DNA of 64,000 nucleotides from Rhizosaccharibacter radicis (GCA_024508355.1 JAMZEJ010000002.1:124001-188000), one strand, 5' to 3'; positions 37,917 through 46,848 are shown, counted from the stretch's first letter. Program-made: numbers and translations. Notes: generated by a model not told the origin, from the sequence alone.

Positions 37917-38793
37917 GCGGTGTCTCTCCATCCGGCGGCCTGATTCGGGGGGCGGGAAGGCCTCCGGCACCGCTCTCCGCGGCGACCCCGGCCATCCCGT
38001 CCGTCGGGCCTCACTACGCTACATCTGGCGTCCGTTTGCCAGCCCCACCGCTAGATAATGTTGTGTTCCCGTGCCCGGCCGGCAACGCTCAAGCGCAAAC
38101 AGGAGAGGTTTCAGCGGCTTGCGGCCGGGGGCGGAGATGCCTTCCGAGGGGTCACTGTCGCGTGAATCGAGTCGCGCGGACGGGCAGGTCCGGGCGGCCG
38201 GGATTTCGCAAGCGCGGAGCCGGCGGCACCCACGGAAAATCCGGCGAGTCATGTCGCGAAACGCCCCGATCGTTGCACGAGCGCAGCGGGCGGCCATGAC
38301 CTTCGTCCGGCGTCCGCGAGCCGCCGCCGGTCGGGGCGCTCCGCACCTCCCCGGGGCCGGACGGGACCGTCCCCCGCGTCGCACCGGGGACCCTCGCCGC
38401 CGGATCGCGATACCCTTTCTCGGTTCGTCCGGCTCCCGGTTTCCTTCGGCTGTCCGCCGTCGTCCGGCCGCCGTTGCGGTCACGATGGTCGTTCCTCCGG
38501 GGCATGCCGCCAGACCGGAGTACGGCCGACGTGACAGACGATGCCGAGGTGTCCCCTCCATTGCCGCGCCCTGCCTCGCCCGGCCGCCACCCGATCCGAC
38601 CGGGGCAGCCGCGTGGCCGCCGATCTCCCGGTCCATCGCGAGGGCCACGGCCGCCGGCCGGATGATCCCGCGCCCCGACCGCCGCGCTTCCTCCCCGCCC
38701 TCCCGCGTCACGATCCCGTCTTCGGGACCGGACACGTCGTGCCGAGGGACCACCACGTCGCTTTCCGGCGTCGCGCCTGCTACGCCCGTGCGC
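37917..38793. other. Long intergenic region, 877 bp
   Basis: The nrdA promoter area (to about 38070) is less GC-rich and holds the NrdR-like boxes. From about 38071 to 38793 a frame is open in phase with the SUV3-like helicase, but its translation is an Arg/Pro/Ser-rich string without domains, so it is taken as non-coding leader. No RNA gene was recognised. Confidence 0.5.
38016..38063 (-). promoter_or_regulatory. Pair of NrdR-like boxes upstream of nrdA
   Basis: On the minus strand ACGCCAGATGTAGCGT (38016-38031) matches 12 of 16 positions of the NrdR consensus ACACWAWATVTWGTGT, and CAACATTATCTAGCGG (38048-38063) matches 11. The boxes are 32 bp apart start to start, the three-turn spacing known for NrdR pairs. 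NrdR is the ATP/dATP-sensing repressor of ribonucleotide reductase genes. No such pair precedes nrdB. Confidence 0.6.
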
Positions 38794-41493
38794 ATGAGCA
38801 TTTCCCCGGCCGAACAGGCCATCGACGCGTCCGGCCTCGACGTGGACAGCGCGGAACTGCCGCGCCTCCTGCGGCTGGTGTCGCGCCGGCTGCCGGCCGA
38901 CCGGGACACGGTGGCCGCCGCCTTGTGCGAGGTGCGCCGCAAGAACTGGACCGGGCGGCTGATCGACCGCACCCAGCGCGCCGGCCGCCTGTGGGTCCGG
39001 CGCGAGGACGCGGCCGAGGCGGCGGCGCGCACCGCCGATCCGGTCGCGGACGACCAGGCGCTGCTGGGCGCGCTGGACGCGGTGCTGCGCGACCGTTTCC
39101 GCGACACCGCTCCCGATCCCGCCCGCGCGCTGGAGCTGGTGCTGGCGGAGGTGTTCGACGCCGGCGGCCGCGTGCTGTCGGCGCCGCAGCACGAGACGCT
39201 GGCGCAGGAGGTCGCGCGCGCGTTCGGCGAGAACGAGGACGCCGCGTTCCTGCGCGACGCGCGCGCGGTGGAACAACAGCGCCGCGCCAAGCGCGAACGG
39301 GCCGAGACCGGCGCCCGCGCCCGCCGCCGCGAGGAGATGCGCCGGCTGCGCGACTGGGAACGGTCGCTGGTCGGCTTCCGCGAGGTGCCGGCGATCCTCG
39401 GCTGCACTCCCGCCGAGGCCATGCGCTGGATCGCCGAACGCCGGCTTCCCGTGGCGCGCCGGGTGCCGGGCGCCGGCCCCAACGGGTCGGAGCGCTGGGA
39501 TTTCGATCCGGCCGAGCTCGAAGCGCTGCGCCCGGCGCTCGATGGCTGGCGCACCCACCCGCTGGCTCCCCGCAGCGCGCGCGACCAGGGGCGCGACCGG
39601 GGGCGCGACGAGCGGGAGACCGGCCGGCCACGTGAGCGCGGCATTTCCCCCGATGCCGCCGGCCGTACCTGGCGCGACGCGCTCGCCGAGGATCCCGTGC
39701 GCGACGACATGGCCGGTAGCGATGCGGCCGCGCGCCGCCGGCCGCTCGGCGCCGGCGACGAGCCCGGCGAGGCGGATGCCCGTCCCGGATCGCGCCGGCG
39801 CTTTGGCGGGGATGCGGCGGACCCCGCCGCCCGGACCGGGGATGACAGGATCGGGGACGACTGGACGCGGTCCGGGCGCGCGGAAGAGGCGGCGGAGGGC
39901 GGCTGGCGGGAGCGTCGCACGCGCCGGACCGACGAGCGCGAGTTGCTGCGCTTCCCCGAGCCCGGCTCCCTGCCCGCCGTGCCGCGCGGCGGCAAGGCGG
40001 CCAACCAGGCGGTGGCGCGGGTGGCGGCGCTGGACCGCTACGCCGCGCATTTCCGCACCGCCCGCGCCCTCAAGCGCCGCATCATCCTGGTCACCGGCCC
40101 CACCAACTCCGGCAAGAGCTACACCGCGCTGAACCGGCTGGCCGGCGCCGACAGCGGCATGGCGCTGGCGCCGCTGCGGCTGCTGGCGCACGAGTTCCGC
40201 GAGTCGCTGCTCAGCCGCGGCACGCCCGCCTCGCTGTCCACCGGCGAGGAGCGCATCACCGACCCCACCGCGCGCCACCTCGCCGCCACGGTGGAGATGT
40301 GCCCGATGCACGCCCCGGTGGACGTGGCGGTGGTGGACGAGGCGCAGATGCTGTTCGACCCCGACCGGGGTGCTGCCTGGACCGCCGCCATCATGGGCGC
40401 GCCCGCGCGCGAGCTGTTCGTGCTGGGCGCTCCGGACTGCGTGCCCATGGTCAAGCGCATCGCCGCGCTGTGCGACGACCCGCTCGAGGAGATCCGGCTC
40501 GACCGCAAGGGGCCGCTGGTGGCGGCCAGGGACCCGGTGAAGCTCGGCGATCTCGGCCGCGGCGACGCGCTGATCGCGTTCTCGCGCCGCGACGTGCTCG
40601 ATCTGCGCGCCGCCCTGCAGGCGCGCGGCCGTCGGGTGGCGGTGGTGTACGGCGCGCTCAGCCCCGAGGTGCGCCGCGCCGAGGCCGCCCGCTTCAACGA
40701 CGGCGACGCCGACATCCTGGTGGCCACCGACGCCATCGGCATGGGACTCAACCTCAACATCCGCCGCGTGGTGTTCTCCGCGCTGAGCAAGTTCGACGGC
40801 ACCAAGAACCGCGACCTGCTGGCCCAGGAAATCAAGCAGATCGGCGGCCGTGCCGGGCGTTACGGGATGCACGAGGCCGGCGTGGTGGCGGTGCTGGCCG
40901 GCGCCGGCTCGCCCTCCTTCATCCGCACCATGCTCGCTTCCCCGCCCGCCGAGGCCGACGATCTCCGCCCGCTGGTGCAGCCCGACGCTGACATCGTGCG
41001 CGCGGTGGCGGCCGAGATCGGCTCCGACAGCCTGTTCGGGGTGCTGGCCCGCATCCGCCGCGCGGTGCTGCGCCGCGACGACCCGAACTACCGCCTCGCC
41101 GACATGGGGCAGGCCTTCAGCATCGCCACCGCCACCGAGGGCATCGACGGGCTCGATCTCACCACCCGCTGGGTCTACGCCATGTGCCCGGTGGACGACC
41201 GCGACAACGGCATACCCCGCCTCGCCGCCTGGGCGCACGAGCACGCCGCCGGCCGCACCGTGCCGCCGCCCGGCATCGGCCGCCTCCCCGCCCCCGACCG
41301 CGCCAGCCGGGAGGAGCTGGAACAAGCGGAGAAGCGCCACAAGCGGCTGGTGGCCTGGCGCTGGCTGTCGCTGCGCTTCCCCGAGACCTACAAGGCGACG
41401 GAGGAAGCCGAGGACACCACCGCGCGCATCAACGACTGGATCGAGGGCGTGCTGCGCCAGCAGGTGCGCACGCGCGGCCGCCGGGCGGGCTGA
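38794..41493 (+). CDS. SUV3-like DEAD/H-box RNA helicase
   Basis: An 899-residue superfamily 2 helicase related to mitochondrial SUV3. Walker A is GPTNSGKS (435-442), motif II is DEAQ (515-518), and motif VI is QIGGRAGR (682-689). IILVTGPTNSGKSYTALNRL and the DATDAIGMGLNLN-type motif are close to SUV3. The N-terminal ~300 residues include two helical parts (one PAILGCTPAEAMRWIAERR, MerR/excisionase-like). Residues ~270-390 are an Arg/Asp/Gly-rich disordered linker. The ATG at 38794 begins the first ordered helix. The family works in RNA turnover, with PNPase in mitochondria. Confidence 0.88.
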   Translation: MSISPAEQAIDASGLDVDSAELPRLLRLVSRRLPADRDTVAAALCEVRRKNWTGRLIDRTQRAGRLWVRREDAAEAAARTADPVADDQALLGALDAVLRDRFRDTAPDPARALELVLAEVFDAGGRVLSAPQHETLAQEVARAFGENEDAAFLRDARAVEQQRRAKRERAETGARARRREEMRRLRDWERSLVGFREVPAILGCTPAEAMRWIAERRLPVARRVPGAGPNGSERWDFDPAELEALRPALDGWRTHPLAPRSARDQGRDRGRDERETGRPRERGISPDAAGRTWRDALAEDPVRDDMAGSDAAARRRPLGAGDEPGEADARPGSRRRFGGDAADPAARTGDDRIGDDWTRSGRAEEAAEGGWRERRTRRTDERELLRFPEPGSLPAVPRGGKAANQAVARVAALDRYAAHFRTARALKRRIILVTGPTNSGKSYTALNRLAGADSGMALAPLRLLAHEFRESLLSRGTPASLSTGEERITDPTARHLAATVEMCPMHAPVDVAVVDEAQMLFDPDRGAAWTAAIMGAPARELFVLGAPDCVPMVKRIAALCDDPLEEIRLDRKGPLVAARDPVKLGDLGRGDALIAFSRRDVLDLRAALQARGRRVAVVYGALSPEVRRAEAARFNDGDADILVATDAIGMGLNLNIRRVVFSALSKFDGTKNRDLLAQEIKQIGGRAGRYGMHEAGVVAVLAGAGSPSFIRTMLASPPAEADDLRPLVQPDADIVRAVAAEIGSDSLFGVLARIRRAVLRRDDPNYRLADMGQAFSIATATEGIDGLDLTTRWVYAMCPVDDRDNGIPRLAAWAHEHAAGRTVPPPGIGRLPAPDRASREELEQAEKRHKRLVAWRWLSLRFPETYKATEEAEDTTARINDWIEGVLRQQVRTRGRRAG

Positions 41494-41611
41494 TCCCGGC
41501 GTCCGGCGCGAGCCGCCGGGGCGGATCCCGGCGTCGGGTTCACGCGACCGATCCCGTTCTCCGGTGCTCGCGGGTCCGATCCGCGCCCGGCGACACCGGC
41601 TCGTCCCGCCG

Positions 41612-41983
41612 TCAGCCCACCACGCGCTTGCCCAGATGCCGGACATGGCGGGCATACCAGAGGTCCAGCACCGCCACCGGCGCCACCACCAGCGTCGCCA
41701 GCACCGCCCGCCCGCGTCCGGGCCGGCCCCGCTTCAACGCGCGCGACAGCAGCATCCCGTCCAGCAGGTCGCCGCCCACCCGCGCCCACAGCGCCGTGCG
41801 CGGATCGCGCGCGCGCAGCACCAGCACGCCGGTCGCGATCTCCCGCACGCCGAACAGCCACACCAGCTTCTCCCGCCCCTGCAGGCCCGCGGCCCGCGCG
41901 GTGGCGCGCGGCGCCAGCAGTTCCGCGAGACCCAGCCCGATGCCGAACCAGGCCAGCCGGCGCGCGACGGATCGTGTGGTCAT
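41612..41983 (-). CDS. Small membrane protein related to the N-terminus of cyclase/dehydrase proteins
   Basis: A 123-residue protein with three or four hydrophobic segments: ARRLAWFGIGLGLAELLAPR, LVWLFGVREIATGVLVL, WARVGGDLLDGMLLSRAL and a last helix. This order is known to me as the membrane part preceding a SRPBCC (cyclase/dehydrase) domain in other bacteria; here the part stands alone. It is convergent with the SUV3-like helicase. Function unknown. Confidence 0.75.
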   Translation of the reverse strand: MTTRSVARRLAWFGIGLGLAELLAPRATARAAGLQGREKLVWLFGVREIATGVLVLRARDPRTALWARVGGDLLDGMLLSRALKRGRPGRGRAVLATLVVAPVAVLDLWYARHVRHLGKRVVG

Positions 41984-42327
41984 GATGCTGTTCCTCGTCC
42001 GGGCTCGCCGGAACGCGGGCCACGGGAAGCGAACGCGCCCGCCCCCGGCGGTTCGGCGGCCGGGCGCACACGGGATCGGGAGCGCCCGGACCCGGGGCGA
42101 CGGGCAACGACGGCGATCGGGCGCGGACGGAAGCCCGAGCCTTCCGCGCCCCGCATTTCTGCCCCGCCCGCCCCGGCGCCGCCCCGTCCGGGGCGGGCGC
42201 CGGCCTCACCGGAGCTTGATGGGCCGCCCGCAAGCACGGCGGTAGCCGCGTCCGGCGGCCCGGCCCGCGCCGACGATGCCGGGGCGGCGCGTGGGCGGCG
42301 AGTGCCCCCGCGCCGTTTCCGGGCGGG
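41984..42327. other. Intergenic region, 344 bp
   Basis: GC-rich stretch between two minus-strand genes. No coding frame, hairpin with T-run or repeat is supported. Confidence 0.45.
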
Positions 42328-43128
42328 TCAGCCCATCACCAGCCCTTCGATGTCGTGCTTCTGCGTCACCGGCACCAGCTCGTCCACCACCCGGCAGTTC
42401 AGGTGGGCGCGCAGCTGTTCGGGCATCGCCTCGTGGAAGGCGCGCGTCACCATCAGGTCGTGCATCTCCGCATGCCCCGCCCCCGGCGCGTCCACGCCCA
42501 GCACCAGCACCGGCCGCGCGATCGGCGACGGGTGCGCGGTGCCGCGATGCACGGTGAGCGCCGAACGGCAGGAGATGTCGCCCATGCGGGGGAACTTGCG
42601 CACCCCGCGCTCGGCGAAGCGCGGCCACAGCGCCTTGTCGGGGAACATCTCGTGGTTCCACTCGCGGCCATCGTCCCATTGCGTGCCGGGCGCCACCTCG
42701 AACGGGCCCATATCCTCCGTCACGTCCACGCCGGTGATGTTGAAGGCGAGCGAGGTGATGCGGCGGTCCTCGTAGCTCTCGCGCGGCGAGGGGAAGTCGC
42801 GGTGCCAGGGCTGGTCCTTGGCGCCCTGGAACGGCGTGTCGAAACCGACCTCCACGATCTGCCAGTCCGGCCCCAGCGCGCCCTCGGCCATCGCCGCGAT
42901 CCAGGGATGGGTCGCCAGCGCCACGAAATCGGTCAGCGCCTCGGGGTGCAGCTCCACGTACCAGCGCCGCGGCCCGCGCCCGATCGCCCCGCCCGGCCGG
43001 CGGATCGCCTCCCAGAACGCGGTCATCATGTCCTCGCGCAGCCGCTCCACCATGTCGCGCGGCAGCGCACCCTTGCAGCCGACGATGCCATCGCGCTGGA
43101 GGGTGGAGAGATCTGACGTCAGTTCCAT
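42328..43128 (-). CDS. Phytanoyl-CoA dioxygenase (PhyH) family protein
   Basis: A 266-residue iron(II)/2-oxoglutarate-dependent oxygenase. The His-x-Asp pair is H109 and D111 (PWHRDFPSP), and the distal His lies in LTVHRGTAHP (194 or 199). Conserved VAPGTQWDDGREW lies between. The substrate is unknown; PhyH members act on fatty acyl-CoA, amino acids or natural products. The ATG at 43128 is the first in the GC-rich part. It is the last gene with host-like composition, and its upstream region is already AT-rich, so its original promoter may have been lost. Confidence 0.85.
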   Translation of the reverse strand: MELTSDLSTLQRDGIVGCKGALPRDMVERLREDMMTAFWEAIRRPGGAIGRGPRRWYVELHPEALTDFVALATHPWIAAMAEGALGPDWQIVEVGFDTPFQGAKDQPWHRDFPSPRESYEDRRITSLAFNITGVDVTEDMGPFEVAPGTQWDDGREWNHEMFPDKALWPRFAERGVRKFPRMGDISCRSALTVHRGTAHPSPIARPVLVLGVDAPGAGHAEMHDLMVTRAFHEAMPEQLRAHLNCRVVDELVPVTQKHDIEGLVMG

Positions 43129-43387
43129 TGATACATCCCAGTGATCCGATATGTAGACTGAAATTTTGCACAAAGAGACGGTCCCCATAGTTCAAGTTCT
43201 CGTTAGCGGAATTCCCCCCGATGCACCACGAGTTCACCGGTGGGATTTAAGATATTATTCGATAAATAAGTAAGTAGTTGTATGCGCGGGCCTTTAAGCA
43301 ATTTATAGAAAGCGCTGAGTGATGTTTGTCATTCTACGGTCGCTTTCTTATGATCGATGTGCTGAGTAAATCTGGACGAGGGCTGAA
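43129..43387. other. Composition boundary between host backbone and accessory DNA
   Basis: Within about 30 bases of the PhyH start the sequence turns from very GC-rich to AT-rich (for example GATATTATTCGATAAATAAG near 43250), and stays so through the next gene. No tRNA, integrase or guaA-type repeat was found here, so the recombination that placed the boundary is not explained. It holds promoters for both flanking divergent genes. Confidence 0.7.
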
Positions 43388-46060
43388 GTGTCGGAAGATG
43401 GGATCAAGCAGAGCATAATCTGGCAGAATGCGTTCGCGGCTAAGGGAGATGGTTGGGACCAAGAACGTCTCAAATTGGAGATGTCATTGCTAAGTCTTCG
43501 AGCAAGAATAATTCCGATATTAGGACTTATATCTCGGGACATGAAGGATTATACAGTCCACGACATCAATCACGTTGATGCATTATGGGAAATAGCCGAT
43601 ATAATCGCGGGCCCCGATCATAAATTGAATCCCGCCGAAGCGTTTGTTTTCGGCGGATCTATTCTATTTCACGACGCTGGAATGACCTTGGCGGCATATT
43701 CTAACGGTTTAGATGATCTGCAGAAGACCCCCGTCTGGGAGGACAATTACGTTGCCGCACGTCGTGAGCTCAAGATAGGGGATGACGTCAGCAAAGAGGA
43801 GGTGCTGCGCCGGAAGGATTTTTTAGACATTGCCATGACCTCCTCTTTGCGGGACCTGCACGCGTCTGCCGCCGACAATTTAATTAGGAGGAAATGGACA
43901 GCACCGAATTCGCAGGATCCAGAGTATCTACTAGAACAAAGCAATCTTCGCGACTTCTTTGGCGAAACGATTGGCCAAATTGCAGCAAGCCATCACTGGG
44001 ACGGTTCACAAGTCGTCGCCAAACTGGGTGTTGCTTTGAACGCCCATCCGAATCACCACCATGAATGGACGGTCGATAAAGTCAAAGTAGCACTTTTATT
44101 AAGATGCGCCGACGCCGCTCACATCGACAGCCGAAGAGCACCTAAACTACTCTTCGCTATGAATCGCCCTAAAGGTATTGCCGAAATCCACTGGAGATTT
44201 CAAAGCAAGATCGCGAAACCACGGGCGGTTGACGGCAAACTACGCTACACATCTAGTTCTTATTTTGGTATAGATGAAGTAGACGCTTGGCAGTTAGCGT
44301 GGGATACAATAAAAGTTGTTGATCAAGAATTAGGATTCGCTGATGAGGTTCTGCGGCAAAAACAGGTAAACCTATTCGCGGTATCTGGTGCAGATGGGGC
44401 AAAACTTCCTCAGGCACTGGCAAAATTTGTACAGGTTCAAGGCTGGACGCCAGTTCTACCTGATATAATGGTTTCGGATGTAGCTCATTTAGCAAAAAAT
44501 TTGGGTGGCAACGATTTATACTCATCAAGCCGCGCTCCACTACGAGAATTGATCCAGAACGCTGCTGACGCGATTGAAGCTCGTTGTGCTGTAGATAAAG
44601 ATTTCAACGTAGACGATGGAAAGATTACAATCAAGATAAATGCCGGACTAGATGGTTCGTTTGATATATCTATCGAAGATAATGGTATAGGCATGTCGGA
44701 GAGAGTCTTAACAGGGCCACTCATAGATTTCGGGAAGTCTTTTTGGCAATCTTCCCTTGCACGTGTCGAATACCCGGGATTACAAGCGAATTTCCGTGAG
44801 CCCCGAGGACGTTATGGGATTGGATTCTTTTCGGTATTTATGTGGGCTGACGACGTTTCTATTGCGAGCCGTCCGTTCTCTGCAAGCCGATCTGATACTA
44901 AGATTTTGCAATTCTCGGGGGGATTAGGGCGAAGGCCAATCTTGAGAAATGCTCACAAGGATGAAGAACTTGGACAGAATCAAACAAAGGTTTGTCTTAA
45001 AGTTTCATCTGATCAAGTCGAGAACGTATTAAGCTCTCAAGAAATAAGCTCACTTGGCTCCTACGCGCATCTTCCTCGCCGCCTGCGGAACTCCATTAAC
45101 AGACAGAGGTCCTGGCTTGATGTGGTAGGACTTCTCTGCGGCCTCCTTCAGATTAAGGTGTATGTTGAATTTGAGGGAAAGCGAGAAGTCGCTAACTTAC
45201 CCAATTGGCAACTTGCTGACCGCTCTGGGTTTGTAAATTTCTTTGCTAAAGCACAAGGGACTAGAAGTTTCGGCGTTTCGCCCGATGAAGCCGAGCAACG
45301 ACTAAGTCCGGTACATAAGGATGGAATAGTCATCGGGCGAGCGCTTCTCAATTGGGGTGCAGATGCTGACGGTGCCTTAGCGGTATATGAGAAGGGGATA
45401 TTCGTAAACTTTGCTGGGCGTGGAATCCTCGGCGCAATCGAAGGACGCGCCGTCCGAGCAAGTCGCGAGGATTCTGACTACTTTACACCCTTACATGACG
45501 AAGCTTGGCTAAAGGAGCAAGAAGATCGAATATTTCGAAATGCTAATAACGTTGGTGAGACATTAGCTGCTCAGGCTGCCCTGGTAAATATAGGTCGAAT
45601 AAATGAAAATAAGACCTCGTTTGTTATGGATCGACAATTCGTCAGTTTGGCGGAAGCAGCAGACATCATCCGCCATTACAATCGTGTTGAGTTGGTTTTC
45701 CTCGAAGGGTCAGGTAATTCAGATAGATTCTCTTGGAATGTTCCCGATAATCTCTCCATAATTACTGGGCGTAATGTCGTAAGATACAGACTTTATCCTC
45801 TAGTAAAGTTCACAAGCAGCCTTACGAGCAACACTCAATTCTCCAACATCATTTCCGCATTATCAACAGGAATAACTGCTTCAAACGCTCGAATTGATAA
45901 CGCCTTCAAGAAGGTGCTTGATTCCATCAAGTACGCGCTTGGTAACGACCTAAACTTTGAAAGATCTTCATCATATGTCGGAGATTATGACAGAAGACGG
46001 TTTCTTCACATCAGTATTGTAGGGGAGAAAGGCCTACAACCCCAAGATGCGATGAAATAG
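43388..46060 (+). CDS. HD phosphohydrolase fused to an Hsp90-like (GHKL) ATPase
   Basis: A single 890-residue protein. Residues ~35-250 look like an HD-type metal phosphohydrolase: VHDINHVDALWEIAD (H58/D59/H62), FHDAGM (H95/D96), ASHHWD (H202/H203) and LLLRCADAAHID. Residues ~370-600 hold a GHKL ATPase: RELIQNAADAIE with Asn391, EDNGIGM (430-436) and RGRYGIGFFSVFMWADD, closest to the Hsp90/MORC kind. The last ~300 residues are unassigned. The GTG at 43388 sits six bases after GAGG. The gene is far more AT-rich than all others here, a sign of recent transfer. HD plus Hsp90-like proteins occur in predicted prokaryotic immunity; a defence role is inference. Confidence 0.8.
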   Translation: MSEDGIKQSIIWQNAFAAKGDGWDQERLKLEMSLLSLRARIIPILGLISRDMKDYTVHDINHVDALWEIADIIAGPDHKLNPAEAFVFGGSILFHDAGMTLAAYSNGLDDLQKTPVWEDNYVAARRELKIGDDVSKEEVLRRKDFLDIAMTSSLRDLHASAADNLIRRKWTAPNSQDPEYLLEQSNLRDFFGETIGQIAASHHWDGSQVVAKLGVALNAHPNHHHEWTVDKVKVALLLRCADAAHIDSRRAPKLLFAMNRPKGIAEIHWRFQSKIAKPRAVDGKLRYTSSSYFGIDEVDAWQLAWDTIKVVDQELGFADEVLRQKQVNLFAVSGADGAKLPQALAKFVQVQGWTPVLPDIMVSDVAHLAKNLGGNDLYSSSRAPLRELIQNAADAIEARCAVDKDFNVDDGKITIKINAGLDGSFDISIEDNGIGMSERVLTGPLIDFGKSFWQSSLARVEYPGLQANFREPRGRYGIGFFSVFMWADDVSIASRPFSASRSDTKILQFSGGLGRRPILRNAHKDEELGQNQTKVCLKVSSDQVENVLSSQEISSLGSYAHLPRRLRNSINRQRSWLDVVGLLCGLLQIKVYVEFEGKREVANLPNWQLADRSGFVNFFAKAQGTRSFGVSPDEAEQRLSPVHKDGIVIGRALLNWGADADGALAVYEKGIFVNFAGRGILGAIEGRAVRASREDSDYFTPLHDEAWLKEQEDRIFRNANNVGETLAAQAALVNIGRINENKTSFVMDRQFVSLAEAADIIRHYNRVELVFLEGSGNSDRFSWNVPDNLSIITGRNVVRYRLYPLVKFTSSLTSNTQFSNIISALSTGITASNARIDNAFKKVLDSIKYALGNDLNFERSSSYVGDYDRRRFLHISIVGEKGLQPQDAMK

Positions 46061-46065
46061 GAAAC

Positions 46066-46080
46066 TCACTCCCACTCGAT
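46066..46080 (-). repeat. guaA-3'-end-like attachment repeat, left copy
   Basis: TCACTCCCACTCGAT reads on the minus strand as ATC GAG TGG GAG TGA, preceded by ACA: Thr-Ile-Glu-Trp-Glu-stop, the universal end of GMP synthase. The codons before it (ACC AAA) are not those of guaA, so this is a leftover attachment core, not the gene. An identical copy lies at 62148-62162. The space up to 46372 holds no gene apart from the motif at 46155. Confidence 0.75.
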
Positions 46081-46154
46081 TGTTTTGGTCCATATCAACC
46101 ATATGAAATCATTGAAGAAAATATTTTTTCGCTCGAGTACTACCGGCTCAGGAC

Positions 46155-46178
46155 CCGTCAGAAACCTACGCTGTTGAT
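46155..46178. repeat. Conserved 24-bp motif next to the left attachment repeat
   Basis: This motif begins CCGTCAGAAACCTACG and ends TGTTGAT, and shares 22 of 24 bases with 62237-62260. It starts exactly 75 bp after the end of the attachment core at both sites, while the sequence between is not alike. The constant spacing suits an arm-type integrase or excisionase site. Confidence 0.65.
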
Positions 46179-46372
46179 ATCGTTGAGGGATTTCGGCCGA
46201 TCTCCGCAAGCCATCTATCGACTACTATCGGCTCTTTGCGCGCTGCTCCAGCTCTGAGGCCCGGATTCGGATCGCGGCAAAAAGTACCGTCAGCGTCGTC
46301 GGATTCCGGCGCGTACGCGAACGCGCAAGGCCTGGCCTCCATCACAAATCCTCCAACCACAGGAGGATAAAC

Positions 46373-46405
46373 ATGACCAAAAACCAAGCCGCGTGCGCGT
46401 TCTGA
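46373..46405 (+). CDS. Ten-codon leader peptide ahead of the AlpA-like regulator
   Basis: ATG at 46373 with an ideal AGGAGG (46361-46366) six bases before it encodes MTKNQAACAF. Its stop overlaps the AlpA start as TGATG. The regulator lacks its own ribosome site, so its translation should depend on ribosomes finishing this leader. Confidence 0.65.
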   Translation: MTKNQAACAF

Positions 46406-46743
46406 TGATGCCGTATCAGGATGACGACGATAGAGACCCGGTCGGGTATTCCGGCCCCGCAACCGTGCTGACGGGGCTGCCACGAACTATCCGACGGCAT
46501 GAACTCCGACTGATCGTGCCGCTCGCCGACAGCACGATCTACGAAATGGAGAAGCGCGGTGATTTTCCTCGCCGCTTCAATCTCACGCCGCGATGCGTGG
46601 TTTGGGACCTGGAAGAAGTCGAAACGTGGCTGGAGCACCGCCGCCAGACCTATATTGAAGGCCGAGCGAAGATCGCGCCGGGTCCCAATGTCCATCAGCG
46701 CAAGACCCGGCCGGTAAGGCTGACAGACGGCTCAGCGAGTTGA
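46405..46743 (+). CDS. AlpA-type DNA-binding regulator/excisionase
   Basis: A 112-residue MerR-fold small regulator typical of integrated elements. The wing-helix part reads RHELRLIVPLADSTIYEMEK, RGDFPRRFNL and VVWDLEEVETWLEHRR, the standard AlpA pattern. Such proteins steer integrase expression or excision. The start at 46405 overlaps the stop of a ten-codon leader; an ATG three bases later is equally possible. Its nearness to the left attachment repeat fits a role in excision. A 12-bp hairpin follows the stop. Confidence 0.88.
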   Translation: MMPYQDDDDRDPVGYSGPATVLTGLPRTIRRHELRLIVPLADSTIYEMEKRGDFPRRFNLTPRCVVWDLEEVETWLEHRRQTYIEGRAKIAPGPNVHQRKTRPVRLTDGSAS

Positions 46744-46747
46744 TACA

Positions 46748-46779
46748 GGGACCACCGCATCTCAGGGTGCGGTGGTCCC
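46748..46779 (+). terminator. Strong hairpin after the AlpA-like gene
   Basis: A perfect 12-bp stem (GGGACCACCGCA at 46748-46759 with 46768-46779) and an eight-base loop lie four bases after the stop. No T-run follows, so it may stop transcription only with Rho or act by protecting the message. A second small stem (46785-46790 with 46792-46797) follows at once. Confidence 0.5.
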
Positions 46780-46816
46780 ATCCGCCTCCTCAGGAGGTAG
46801 GATGCGGCGTTGTTGT

Positions 46817-46848
46817 GTGTCAGAAAAATATAGCATATTTTCTGACAC
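46817..46848. promoter_or_regulatory. Palindromic operator abutting the AbiEi-like start codon
   Basis: Arms GTGTCAGAAAAATAT (46817-46831) and ATATTTTCTGACAC (46835-46848) are inverted copies with one extra A on the left. The palindrome ends exactly one base before the GTG start of the next gene. AT-rich -10-like bases lie inside it, so a bound repressor would cover promoter and start. It is a likely self-regulation site of the AbiEi-like protein. Confidence 0.65.

Noticed and set aside
38071..38793. In-phase extension of the SUV3-like helicase by 241 codons
   Set aside because: The translation is an Arg/Pro/Ser string without order, and the ATG at 38794 begins the first structured helix.
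38152..41655. A 1167-codon minus-strand frame
   Set aside because: Shadow of the SUV3-like helicase, with no domain or start signal.
46748..46797. Hairpins as an attC-type integron site
   Set aside because: No integrase, no core GTTRRRY motifs and no cassette structure nearby.
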